From contig PBQF01000042.1 of the NCBI GenBank assembly GCA_002724975.1, forward strand, positions 1 to 24,133: a DNA stretch of 24,133 nt, given 5' to 3'. The position numbers were made by a program, and so were the translations under genes. Each line of letters opens with the position of its first letter. Positions within the stretch are counted from its first letter, which is position 1. Positions 15,165-23,103 of the stretch are shown in pieces. Origin of the DNA: Parcubacteria group bacterium. GTDB taxonomy: Bacteria; Patescibacteriota; Minisyncoccia; Phycocordibacterales; GCA-002724975. Below the pieces are notes generated by a model, which was given only the letters and a program-made list of their open reading frames with translations, did no database searches and was not told where the DNA came from.

Positions 15165-15934
15165 TAACAAATAACTCATATTTTTTAGGTGTAGATATTG
15201 GCTCTTCTTTTACAAAGCTTATTGTAATTGATAATAATGAGAAAGTTGTTTTCTCAGAAGTTGCAAAAACTTTAAATAGAGATAAAACTATTTTAAAAAA
15301 CATTCTAAATGATATTGATGAGAAATTCAATGTTGAAAATGTTTGTGCTACTGGTTACGGAAGAAAACATTTTGATAGAGCAAATATCACTAAAACCGAG
15401 ATATATTGTTCTTCAATTGGGGTTAATGCACTTTTCCCTAAAGAAAAAACAATAATTGACATCGGTGGTGAGGATATAAAAGTAATTAAAAGTAGTAAAG
15501 ATGGGAAAGTGGAGGACTTTTATATGAACACGAAATGTGCAGCAGGAACAGGTACTTTTATTATTGAAATTGCCGAAAGAGCAGAGTTAAACTTATATAA
15601 AATGAGTGAGTTAGCATCTCAATCTGAAATGAATAAGGAGTTAAATAGTTTCTGTACAGTTTTTGCAAAAACTGAGATTATGAAATGGATATTTGATAAA
15701 ATGCCTGAAAAAGATTTAGCAAGAGGGATTTATATTTCAATAGTCAACAGAATTGCAAAACTTAGAATGGATAAATCTGTTCCAATTTTCTTAATCGGTG
15801 GTGTTGCTGAATTTCATCCATTTTTAAGAAATATTATGGAAGAAATGTTCCAAAAAGAAATAATTGTCCCAGAAGACCCTCAAATGATAAACGCATTTGG
15901 TGCGGCAATAGAAGCAAAAAATAAAAACAAATAA
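15161..15934 (+). CDS. HgdC-like ATPase (acyl-CoA dehydratase activase / reductase activator)
   Basis: A 257-residue ASKHA ATPase, the size of HgdC-type activators that form homodimers around one [4Fe-4S] cluster and fire electrons into a dehydratase or reductase. Motifs: FLGVDIGSSFTKLIVI (about 8-23), CATGYGRKHF, IIDIGGEDIKVI, NTKCAAGTGTFI (Cys126) and SFCTVFAKTEIM (Cys165), then FLIGGVAEF. Cys126 and Cys165 sit almost exactly where HgdC has Cys127 and Cys166. It is most likely the dedicated activator of the BcrB-like protein at 12997-14199, separate from BcrAD. Confidence 0.9.
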   Translation: MITNNSYFLGVDIGSSFTKLIVIDNNEKVVFSEVAKTLNRDKTILKNILNDIDEKFNVENVCATGYGRKHFDRANITKTEIYCSSIGVNALFPKEKTIIDIGGEDIKVIKSSKDGKVEDFYMNTKCAAGTGTFIIEIAERAELNLYKMSELASQSEMNKELNSFCTVFAKTEIMKWIFDKMPEKDLARGIYISIVNRIAKLRMDKSVPIFLIGGVAEFHPFLRNIMEEMFQKEIIVPEDPQMINAFGAAIEAKNKNK

Positions 15935-15942
15935 AATTTAAA

Positions 15943-17202
15943 ATGAAAGCATATCACGATAAAGGAAAAGGTGTAGGAATTACATATGATGATTTGTATT
16001 TAGTTGGAGGCGCACGAACAGCATTCGGAAGATTAAGTGGAAGTTTAGGAGGCGTTTCTCCTACTGATTTAGGAATTTTTGCATCAAAAGGTGCATTGGA
16101 AAAATCAGGAGTTGATGCAAATGATATTGATCAAGTTATTATGGCAAATATCGGTCAGAGTTCAGCAGATTCTTACTTTTTACCAAGACATATTGCGTTA
16201 TACTCTGGAGTTCCTGAGGGAGTACCTGCACTTATGGTGCAAAGGATTTGTGGTTCTGGTTTTGAGACTATTATCACAGGTGCTGAGCAAATCGCACTAG
16301 GAAAAGCAAAAGCAACTTTGTGCGGTGGAACTGAAAATATGACACTTTCACCAACCGTAAGTTTTGGAAATAGAAATGGTTACGCTTTGGGAAGAATTGA
16401 ATTTTTGGATATGTTGTGGGAAGCACTTAATGACACTGCAGCGGTCCCAATGGGAGTAACAGCCGAGAATATTGCTAAAAAGCACGGCATTACAAAACAA
16501 GAAGTAAATGAATTTGCAAAACAATCGATTGACAGATATATTAAAGCAAAAGAGGGTGGGGTTTTTGATGATGAGATAGTTCCTTTAAACTCAACAGTTT
16601 TTGAGGCAGAAGGATTAAAACCAAGAAAAGTAAGATTGCCTAGGAAAGTAGTTGATTTTATTACTGATGAAAATGTTCGTCCTGCAGATTTAGAAAAGAT
16701 GGCAAAACTACCAACAGTATTTGCTAAAGATGGAGTTCAGACTGCAGCAAATTCATCAGGAATTGTAGATGGAGCAGCAGCAGTTGTAGTTGCAAATAAG
16801 GAGTTTTGTGAAGAAAAAAATATTAAACCATTAAGTAGAATTGTCGCATCTGCAACTTGTGGTATTGATCCAAGATATATGGGATTAGGACCTGTGCCAG
16901 CAATAAAAATAGGATTAGAAATGGCAAATTTATCAATGGAGGATATAGGTCTGGTTGAGATAAATGAGGCATTTGGTGCTCAATATTTAGGTTGCGAAAA
17001 AGAGTTAGGATTTGATAGGAGTATTGCAAATGTAAATGGAGGAGCAATCGCACTGGGTCACCCCCTTGCAGCAACAGGAACAAGAATTTCTTTAACTATT
17101 TCTAGAGAAATGAAAAGAAGAGGAGTTAGATATGGTGTAGCATCCGCATGTATTGGTGGAGGGCAAGGAACAGTAATATTATTTGAAAATACAGATATTT
17201 AA
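15943..17202 (+). CDS. Beta-ketothiolase (acetyl-CoA acyltransferase)
   Basis: Thiolase cleaving a 3-oxoacyl-CoA with CoA. The 419-residue product has a 15-residue N-terminal extension before the usual start, the nucleophile in QRICGSGFETI (Cys103), GGTENM, VNGGAIALGHPLAATG (His373) and the C-terminal CIGGGQG (Cys403). It stands 8 bp after the activase gene and just before had-oah-dch, so 3-oxopimeloyl-CoA to glutaryl-CoA plus acetyl-CoA is the likely reaction; acetoacetyl-CoA thiolysis is an alternative. Confidence 0.92.
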   Translation: MKAYHDKGKGVGITYDDLYLVGGARTAFGRLSGSLGGVSPTDLGIFASKGALEKSGVDANDIDQVIMANIGQSSADSYFLPRHIALYSGVPEGVPALMVQRICGSGFETIITGAEQIALGKAKATLCGGTENMTLSPTVSFGNRNGYALGRIEFLDMLWEALNDTAAVPMGVTAENIAKKHGITKQEVNEFAKQSIDRYIKAKEGGVFDDEIVPLNSTVFEAEGLKPRKVRLPRKVVDFITDENVRPADLEKMAKLPTVFAKDGVQTAANSSGIVDGAAAVVVANKEFCEEKNIKPLSRIVASATCGIDPRYMGLGPVPAIKIGLEMANLSMEDIGLVEINEAFGAQYLGCEKELGFDRSIANVNGGAIALGHPLAATGTRISLTISREMKRRGVRYGVASACIGGGQGTVILFENTDI

Positions 17203-17206
17203 AACT

Positions 17207-18259
17207 ATGGAAGAAAAAATGATACAGTGGAAGATGGTTGAGAAAGATGCTGACTTTGAGTTAGCAGAATCATCCATTCCAAAAGTAAAAGATGGTGAAG
17301 CATTAATTAAAATTGCTGGATGTGGAGTTTGTCACACTGATATTAGTTTTTGGCATTATGGAGTAAAAACTAATCAAGAATTACCTCTAACTTTAGGTCA
17401 TGAAATTAGTGGAACTGTTATTGATGGTTCTCAAGAATGGATGGGAAAGAATGTAATTATTCCAGCAGTATTACCTTGTGGTGATTGTGAACTTTGCAAA
17501 AACGGAAGAAGTAATATTTGCCAAAAACAACTTATGCCAGGTAACGATTTTGAAGGTGGTTTTGCATCTCATATTGTTGTTCCTTATAAATATCTATGTC
17601 CTGTTCCTGATAAGATTTTAGAGAAATATACACTTCCTCAGCTTTCTGTAATTGCAGATGCAATTTCAACTCCATATCAGGTTATTGATAAATCAGAATT
17701 AAAAGAAGGTGATTTAGCTATTGTAATTGGTGTCGGTGGTGTAGGAATATATGGAGCTCAGATTGCAAAAATTAAAAGAGCAAAAGTTTTAGCATTAGAT
17801 ATTGATGATAATAAACTTGAAATTGCAAAAGAAAATGGAATTGATGCAACTCTTAATACTAAAGGTTTAGACTTTAGAGAAATAAAATCAAAAGTTAGAG
17901 AGATTGCAAAGGATTTAGGAGTTTCTAGATATGGTTGGAAAATATTTGAAATGTCAGGGGCAACTCCAGGTCAGGAATTAGCTTTTGGGCTAATTACTTT
18001 TACATCTACACTTTCAATTGTTGGTTTTACAATGGATAAATTAAATGTACGATTGAGTAACTTAATGGCTTTTGATGCAAAAATAATCGGAACTTGGGGA
18101 TGTAAACCAGAACTTTATCCTGAGGTAGTTGAATTAGTTGCACAAGATAAATTAAGAGTAGATCAGTTTGTAGAAACTTTTCCATTATCAGAAATAAATG
18201 AAGTTTTTAAAAATACTTTAAATCATAAATATAACAAAAGGTCTGTTTTAGTACCGTAA
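17207..18259 (+). CDS. had: 6-hydroxycyclohex-1-ene-1-carbonyl-CoA dehydrogenase
   Basis: Zinc-dependent medium-chain alcohol dehydrogenase that oxidises 6-hydroxycyclohex-1-ene-1-carboxyl-CoA to the 6-oxo compound with NAD. The 350-residue protein has the catalytic zinc site GCGVCHTD (Cys42) and GHE (His65), a structural zinc loop with Cys91, Cys94, Cys97 and Cys105, and the coenzyme loop VIGVGGVGIYGAQ with an acidic residue (DIDD) favouring NAD. The frame extends upstream to a TTG inside the thiolase gene; I chose the ATG at 17207, 4 bp after the thiolase stop. The identity rests on its being followed immediately by oah and dch. Confidence 0.9.
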   Translation: MEEKMIQWKMVEKDADFELAESSIPKVKDGEALIKIAGCGVCHTDISFWHYGVKTNQELPLTLGHEISGTVIDGSQEWMGKNVIIPAVLPCGDCELCKNGRSNICQKQLMPGNDFEGGFASHIVVPYKYLCPVPDKILEKYTLPQLSVIADAISTPYQVIDKSELKEGDLAIVIGVGGVGIYGAQIAKIKRAKVLALDIDDNKLEIAKENGIDATLNTKGLDFREIKSKVREIAKDLGVSRYGWKIFEMSGATPGQELAFGLITFTSTLSIVGFTMDKLNVRLSNLMAFDAKIIGTWGCKPELYPEVVELVAQDKLRVDQFVETFPLSEINEVFKNTLNHKYNKRSVLVP

Positions 18260-18285
18260 ATTATTAACTATAAAAATTAAAAATC

Positions 18286-19374
18286 ATGTTAAACAATCAT
18301 AACTTAGTAGAGCATAACTACACAGAAATCTTATTTGAAAGAAAACCTGCAAAGGACTTTGACGGAAACAAAATTGAAGGACTTTACAATGCATGGATTT
18401 CATTAAATAATCCATTACAATATAACTCTTACACTACTGATGCTGTAAAGGAAATTGTATTAGCTTTCAGAGAAGCATCAAACGACAGATCAGTAGTTGC
18501 TATTGTTTTTACAGCAGTTGGAGATAAAGCGTTTTGTACGGGAGGAAATACCAAAGAGTATGCAGAGTATTATGCAGGTAACCCTCAAGAATACAAACAA
18601 TATATGAGGCTATTTAATGATATGGTTTCAGCAATTTTAATGAGCGATAAGCCTGTAATAAATAGAATAAATGGAATGAGAATTGGTGGAGGTCAAGAAA
18701 TAGGAATGGCTTGTGATTTTTCTATTGCTCAGGATATGGCTCGTTTTGGACAAGCAGGACCAAAACATGGTTCTGCACCTGATGGTGGATCTACAGATTT
18801 TCTACACCTTTTTGTTGGTGTGGAGTTAGCAATGTTCTCTTGTACTGTATGCGACCCTTGGAGTGCACATGAAGCTCATAGACACGGATTGCTTACTGAT
18901 ATTGTTCCCGCTCTTAAAGTAGATGGGAAATTTGTAAATAATCCTCTAGTTAGAACGGATAGATGGGTGAGTAAAAAAACAGGTGAAATTATTTATGGTA
19001 TGCCAAAAAAAGGAGATTCACTTTCTGAAGCTAAACGGATAGTTAAATCTGGAGAGATGGACTTATCTTTATTAGATGCTGCAGTAGAAAAGATGTGTAC
19101 TAAATTAATGATGACATTTCCAAATTGTTTGAGTAAAACAATTAACTCAATTAGAAAGAAAAAATTAGAACATTGGGATCAAAATAAGGAAAGTAACAGA
19201 GATTGGTTAGCATTAAATATGATGACTGAGGCAAAAGCTGGATTTAAGGCCTTTAATGATGGTCCTAAAAATGATAGAGAAGTTGAATTTGTAAAATTAA
19301 GACAAATGCTTGCAAAAGGAACGGAGTGGAATGATGATATGCATAAAGCAATTTCTCCACAATATAAAAAATAA
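18286..19374 (+). CDS. oah: 6-oxocyclohex-1-ene-1-carbonyl-CoA hydrolase (ring-opening)
   Basis: Crotonase-family enzyme that adds water twice and opens the ring to 3-hydroxypimeloyl-CoA; this is the BamA-type marker enzyme of anaerobic aromatic degradation. The 362-residue length is far longer than ordinary crotonases and typical of Oah. Recognisable segments are FCTGGNTKEYAEYYAGNP, RINGMRIGGGQEIGMACDF, FGQAGPKHGSAPDGGSTDF, and CDPWSAHEAHRHGL. It lies 26 bp after had and 2 bp before dch. The identification is firm. Confidence 0.95.
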   Translation: MLNNHNLVEHNYTEILFERKPAKDFDGNKIEGLYNAWISLNNPLQYNSYTTDAVKEIVLAFREASNDRSVVAIVFTAVGDKAFCTGGNTKEYAEYYAGNPQEYKQYMRLFNDMVSAILMSDKPVINRINGMRIGGGQEIGMACDFSIAQDMARFGQAGPKHGSAPDGGSTDFLHLFVGVELAMFSCTVCDPWSAHEAHRHGLLTDIVPALKVDGKFVNNPLVRTDRWVSKKTGEIIYGMPKKGDSLSEAKRIVKSGEMDLSLLDAAVEKMCTKLMMTFPNCLSKTINSIRKKKLEHWDQNKESNRDWLALNMMTEAKAGFKAFNDGPKNDREVEFVKLRQMLAKGTEWNDDMHKAISPQYKK

Positions 19375-19376
19375 AA

Positions 19377-20150
19377 ATGAGTAAAATAAAAATTGAATAC
19401 CTGTTTGACAACTCTGTTGCCAGAATTATTTTAGATGATGGAAAAGGAAATGTTCTAGACTCTATAATGATGAAGGATTTACATCAGTTATTAGATAAAT
19501 TTGCTGAAAACAAGGATTTAAAACTTATCTCTTTTGAAGGAGCAGGAAAACATTTTTCGTTTGGAGCTAGTGTTGAAGAACACACAAAAGAGAATGCGTC
19601 TGAGATGTTAAATTCATTTCATGGAATATTTTATAAGATTATGAATTTATCCATCCCTACTGTTGCAAAAATTTCAGGACAATGTTTAGGTGGAGGATTA
19701 GAGTTAGCACTTATTTGCAATACTATGTTTGCTGACAAAACTTCTTTTATGGGACAACCTGAAGTTGTTTTAGGAGTTTTTCCTCCTCCAGCATCTTTAT
19801 TACTCCCTCTTAAAATTGGAAATGCAAGAGCTGAAGAATTACTTATTACAGGAGAATCTGTATCAGCTATAAAAGCAAAAGAAATGGGGATTGTCGCAGA
19901 AGTTTTTGAAGATAAAGAAACAATGGATGAAGAGCTTAATCTTTGGATTAAGAAATATATCTTACCAAAAAGTGCTTCTTCTTTAAGGTATGCAACAAAA
20001 ACATCTCGAACATTTTTTAATCATATAATGAATAAGTTTCTCCCAAAATTAGAGGATTTGTATGTAAATGATTTAATGGAAACTCATGATGCAAATGAAG
20101 GAATCAATTCCTTTTTAGAAAAAAGAAACCCGAATTGGAAAAATAATTAA
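19377..20150 (+). CDS. dch: Cyclohexa-1,5-diene-1-carbonyl-CoA hydratase
   Basis: Crotonase-fold hydratase adding water to the product of benzoyl-CoA reductase to give 6-hydroxycyclohex-1-ene-1-carboxyl-CoA. The 257-residue protein has FSFGASVEEH (oxyanion-hole region), GQCLGGGLELALICN and GQPEVVLGVFPPPAS, the last two characteristic of dienoyl-CoA hydratases of this pathway. It follows oah by 2 bp. Downstream is a decayed gene, then the Hcr-like genes. Confidence 0.92.
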   Translation: MSKIKIEYLFDNSVARIILDDGKGNVLDSIMMKDLHQLLDKFAENKDLKLISFEGAGKHFSFGASVEEHTKENASEMLNSFHGIFYKIMNLSIPTVAKISGQCLGGGLELALICNTMFADKTSFMGQPEVVLGVFPPPASLLLPLKIGNARAEELLITGESVSAIKAKEMGIVAEVFEDKETMDEELNLWIKKYILPKSASSLRYATKTSRTFFNHIMNKFLPKLEDLYVNDLMETHDANEGINSFLEKRNPNWKNN

Positions 20151-20158
20151 ATATAACG

Positions 20159-20342
20159 ATGAAAATTAATAAAGTTGGAGTTGTAGGATCAGGAATAACG
20201 GAATGGGGTCAGCATTAGCACAAAAATTCTCACAAGAAGGATCTGAAGTTATACTGCTGAATTAAGAACTGTTTTCAATACAGAAGATGCATTATTAGGA
20301 TTGACATCAATTGGTAAAAGAGTAAAATATCAAGGAAAGTAA
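20159..20342 (+). pseudogene. Remnant of a 3-hydroxyacyl-CoA dehydrogenase / crotonase-type gene
   Basis: Three short pieces in three frames. From the ATG at 20159, the frame gives KINKVGVVGSG, a 3-hydroxyacyl-CoA dehydrogenase N-terminal loop, then stops at 20216-20218. A second frame from 20203 continues it as MGSALAQKFSQEGSEVILL before a stop at 20263-20265. Eight bases now separate GSG from MGS where one codon (3 bases) is expected. A third frame from about 20256 to the stop at 20340 gives TVFNTEDALLGLTSIGK..., which resembles the C-terminus of an enoyl-CoA hydratase-type domain. This suggests a gene that suffered a frameshift and a large internal deletion. The domain identities are clear for the first part and tentative for the tail. 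Confidence 0.75.
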
Positions 20343-20343
20343 G

Positions 20344-23103
20344 ATGACACAAATTGAGTTATGGGTAAACGGTAGAAAACATCAACTTTTAGTTGATGAG
20401 CATGACACTCTTGCATATATTTTGCGAAATAAAATTGAGCTCACAGGAACAAAAGTTGGGTGCGAACAAGGGAGTTGTGGAGCTTGTACAGTTCATGTAA
20501 ATGGTGTAGCTGTCCAGTCATGTATTACTCCTGTTTTAAAGTGTGTTGGAAAAAGAATTTCAACCATAGAGGATGTTGCAAACCAAGGAGAATTACATCC
20601 TTTGCAACAAAAATTTGTAGAAAAAGGCGCTATTCAATGTGGATTTTGTACTCCTGGTATGATTATGTCAACTATGGATTTTCTGAAAGAAAACCCAAAA
20701 CCATCAAGAGAAGAAATTGAAGAAGGACTTTCAGGAAATTTATGTAGATGTACTGGTTATAAAAAGATAATTTATGCAATTAAGGAATATGCAGATGAAA
20801 AATCGGTAGATACTTCTGATAAATTTAAAATGATAGGGGAAGGCAGACCTTATATTGAGGCGACAAAAAAAGTAAAAGGTGAAGCTGATTATACTGATGA
20901 TATTCCTGAGAAAAACGCATTACATTGTAAGTTTTTAAGAAGTCCTTTTGCACACGCTAAAATAAAATCTATTGACTTTAAAAAGGCATTAGAAATTGAA
21001 GGTGTTGTAGATGTTGTTATTGGAAAAGAGCTTCCAAACAAATTTGGAGTTTTACCAATATCTGAAGATGAAACTGCACTTGCTGTTGATAAAACCAGAT
21101 ATATTGGCGAAATTGTAGTGGCGATAGTTGCCGAATCAGAAAGAATTGCAGAAAATGCAATAGACTTTATAAAAGTAGAATACGAACCATTAAAGGAGTA
21201 TCTGGAAATGATGGATTCAACTTTGGATGTTGGCAAAAACGAGCAAATACATTCTCATTCAAGGTTTAACAATAACATTCATAAAAAAGCAGAATTACGA
21301 TTTGGTGACCAAGAATCTGGTTTTGAAAATTCTCATCTTAAAGTTGAAAGACAGTTTGAGTTTGAAGGAATTAATCATGGTTTTACCGAGCCTCATGCAG
21401 CAATTGCAAAGTGGGATGAGAACGGATTAACTATAAAAACTGCAACTCAAGTTCCTCATTATTTACATAAGTCTTTAGCAAAGGTTTTAGAAGTTCCTAT
21501 GAGTAGAATTAGGGTAATTAAACCTTATTTGGGAGGTGGTTTCGGAGGAAAATCTGATCCTTTTCCTCATGAGATAATAATATCACATTTAGCAAAGAAG
21601 TTAGGTAGAACAATTCGTGTTAAGTTAAATAGAGAAGAAGTTTTCCTAACAAATCATGGTCGTCATCCTACAAAGTTAGGCGTAAAAATGGGATTAAATA
21701 AATATAATAAAATCTCTGTTTTAGATGCAGATATTGTAATTGATGGTGGAGCTTATGGAAGCTTTGGTGTGGTTACATCTTATTATAATGGGGTTTTACT
21801 TCAAGCTCCTTATGAAATTGATAATTTTGGTTTCAGAACCAGAAGAGTTTATACAAATAAGCCACAAAGTGGTGCAATGAGAGGTCATGGTGCTGTAAAT
21901 TCTCGTTTTGCTGTAGAAACATTATTGGATGAGTTGGCACATAAAGCAAATATTGATCCTTGCAAACTAAGATTAGATAATCTAATTTCCGAAAATTCAA
22001 TTACTATCGGGCAATATAGAATTACTTCTAATGGAAGTAGAAAATGCCTTGAAACAATCATGAATCAGTCTGATTGGGACAAAAGGTATGGTAAGTTAGA
22101 AAAGGGAAAAGGATTAGGTGTTGCGGGAGGTTTTTATATTAGTGGCTCTGCACTTCCAATTCATTGGAATGAATATCCTCAATCGGTTGTTCATTTAAAA
22201 GTAGATATGGATGGCAGGGTTTTAATTACCTCTGGAGCAAGTGATATTGGACAAGGAAGTGATACTATGTTAGCAATAATTGTTGCTGAAGTTTTAGGAC
22301 TTAGTATGGATAACATTTTTGTAGTGGCAGCTGACACATTACTTACACCAATAGATCTTGGCTCTTACTCAAGTAGAGTTACATTTATGGCAGGAAATGC
22401 CGCAAAAATGGCTGCCGAAAACATGAAAAATAAATTATTAAACACCATTAGTAAAGCTCATGATATTCCGAAATCTGAGATTAACCTATCAAAAGAAAGA
22501 GTGTTTTCAAATGATAAAACTATTGATTTAAACTGGAAAGAGGCAATAGTATTTCTGACAGATAAGGTAGGTGCAATTAGCTCTTCAGGATATTATAATT
22601 CTCCTAAATTGGGTGGTGATTTTAAAGGTGCTGGAGCAGGACTTAGTCCCTCCTATTCATTTGGGTCAGTAGTAGCAGAAATTGATGTAAATACGAACAC
22701 AGGAGAAGTGAAATTAATAAATATTTGGGGAGCTCATGATGCTGGAAAAGCAATCAATCCTCTTGCAGTTGAAGGACAACTAGAAGGTAGTTGGCATATG
22801 GGATTAGGGCAAGCAATGAGTGAACAAATGAAATATTATAATGGAATGTTGCTCAATGCAAATTTTTTAGATTATAAGATTCCTACATCTGTTGATACTC
22901 CTCCTATTCATACAAATATAATTGAGAGTATTGACCCTGAAGGGCCGTTTGGAGCAAAAGAATGTGGAGAAGGTGCAATTCACCCTGTTTTACCAGCAAT
23001 TGCAAATGCAATTTATGATGCAGTTGGAATCAGAATTACATCTCTCCCTATAAGATCTGAAGATATTCTGAGAAAAATCAAAGAAAAAGAAAATGGCGAA
23101 TAA
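20344..23103 (+). CDS. Fused [2Fe-2S]-molybdopterin subunit of a 4-hydroxybenzoyl-CoA reductase-like enzyme (HcrC-HcrA fusion)
   Basis: Xanthine-dehydrogenase-family subunit of 919 residues. Residues 1-155 carry two [2Fe-2S] clusters: Cys40, Cys45, Cys48, Cys60 (plant type) and Cys99, Cys102, Cys134, Cys136. After a short linker comes the aldehyde oxidase/xanthine dehydrogenase hammerhead domain (about 165-285) and then the molybdopterin domain, with LGGGFGGKSDPFPHE, MRGHGAVNSRF and a C-terminal GAKECGEG whose Glu876 is the expected catalytic glutamate. In Thauera the iron-sulfur (HcrC) and molybdenum (HcrA) subunits are separate; here they are one chain. Pairing with the HcrB-like gene (11-bp overlap) makes 4-hydroxybenzoyl-CoA to benzoyl-CoA the best guess; another aromatic-CoA or purine-like substrate is not excluded. 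Confidence 0.88.
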   Translation: MTQIELWVNGRKHQLLVDEHDTLAYILRNKIELTGTKVGCEQGSCGACTVHVNGVAVQSCITPVLKCVGKRISTIEDVANQGELHPLQQKFVEKGAIQCGFCTPGMIMSTMDFLKENPKPSREEIEEGLSGNLCRCTGYKKIIYAIKEYADEKSVDTSDKFKMIGEGRPYIEATKKVKGEADYTDDIPEKNALHCKFLRSPFAHAKIKSIDFKKALEIEGVVDVVIGKELPNKFGVLPISEDETALAVDKTRYIGEIVVAIVAESERIAENAIDFIKVEYEPLKEYLEMMDSTLDVGKNEQIHSHSRFNNNIHKKAELRFGDQESGFENSHLKVERQFEFEGINHGFTEPHAAIAKWDENGLTIKTATQVPHYLHKSLAKVLEVPMSRIRVIKPYLGGGFGGKSDPFPHEIIISHLAKKLGRTIRVKLNREEVFLTNHGRHPTKLGVKMGLNKYNKISVLDADIVIDGGAYGSFGVVTSYYNGVLLQAPYEIDNFGFRTRRVYTNKPQSGAMRGHGAVNSRFAVETLLDELAHKANIDPCKLRLDNLISENSITIGQYRITSNGSRKCLETIMNQSDWDKRYGKLEKGKGLGVAGGFYISGSALPIHWNEYPQSVVHLKVDMDGRVLITSGASDIGQGSDTMLAIIVAEVLGLSMDNIFVVAADTLLTPIDLGSYSSRVTFMAGNAAKMAAENMKNKLLNTISKAHDIPKSEINLSKERVFSNDKTIDLNWKEAIVFLTDKVGAISSSGYYNSPKLGGDFKGAGAGLSPSYSFGSVVAEIDVNTNTGEVKLINIWGAHDAGKAINPLAVEGQLEGSWHMGLGQAMSEQMKYYNGMLLNANFLDYKIPTSVDTPPIHTNIIESIDPEGPFGAKECGEGAIHPVLPAIANAIYDAVGIRITSLPIRSEDILRKIKEKENGE

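Noticed and set aside
16122..16133. TGATATTGATCA, an FNR-like palindrome
   Set aside because: It lies inside the thiolase coding sequence, encodes ordinary residues (NDIDQ), and has no promoter or gene start after it; chance in AT-rich DNA.
17183..17206. Earlier TTG start for had, overlapping the thiolase gene
   Set aside because: TTG is a poor choice with an in-frame ATG 4 bp after the thiolase stop, and the extra residues have no family counterpart.
20159..20218. A real small gene of 19 codons after dch
   Set aside because: Its N-terminus continues as a dehydrogenase loop in another frame after the stop, so it is better explained as a broken gene.
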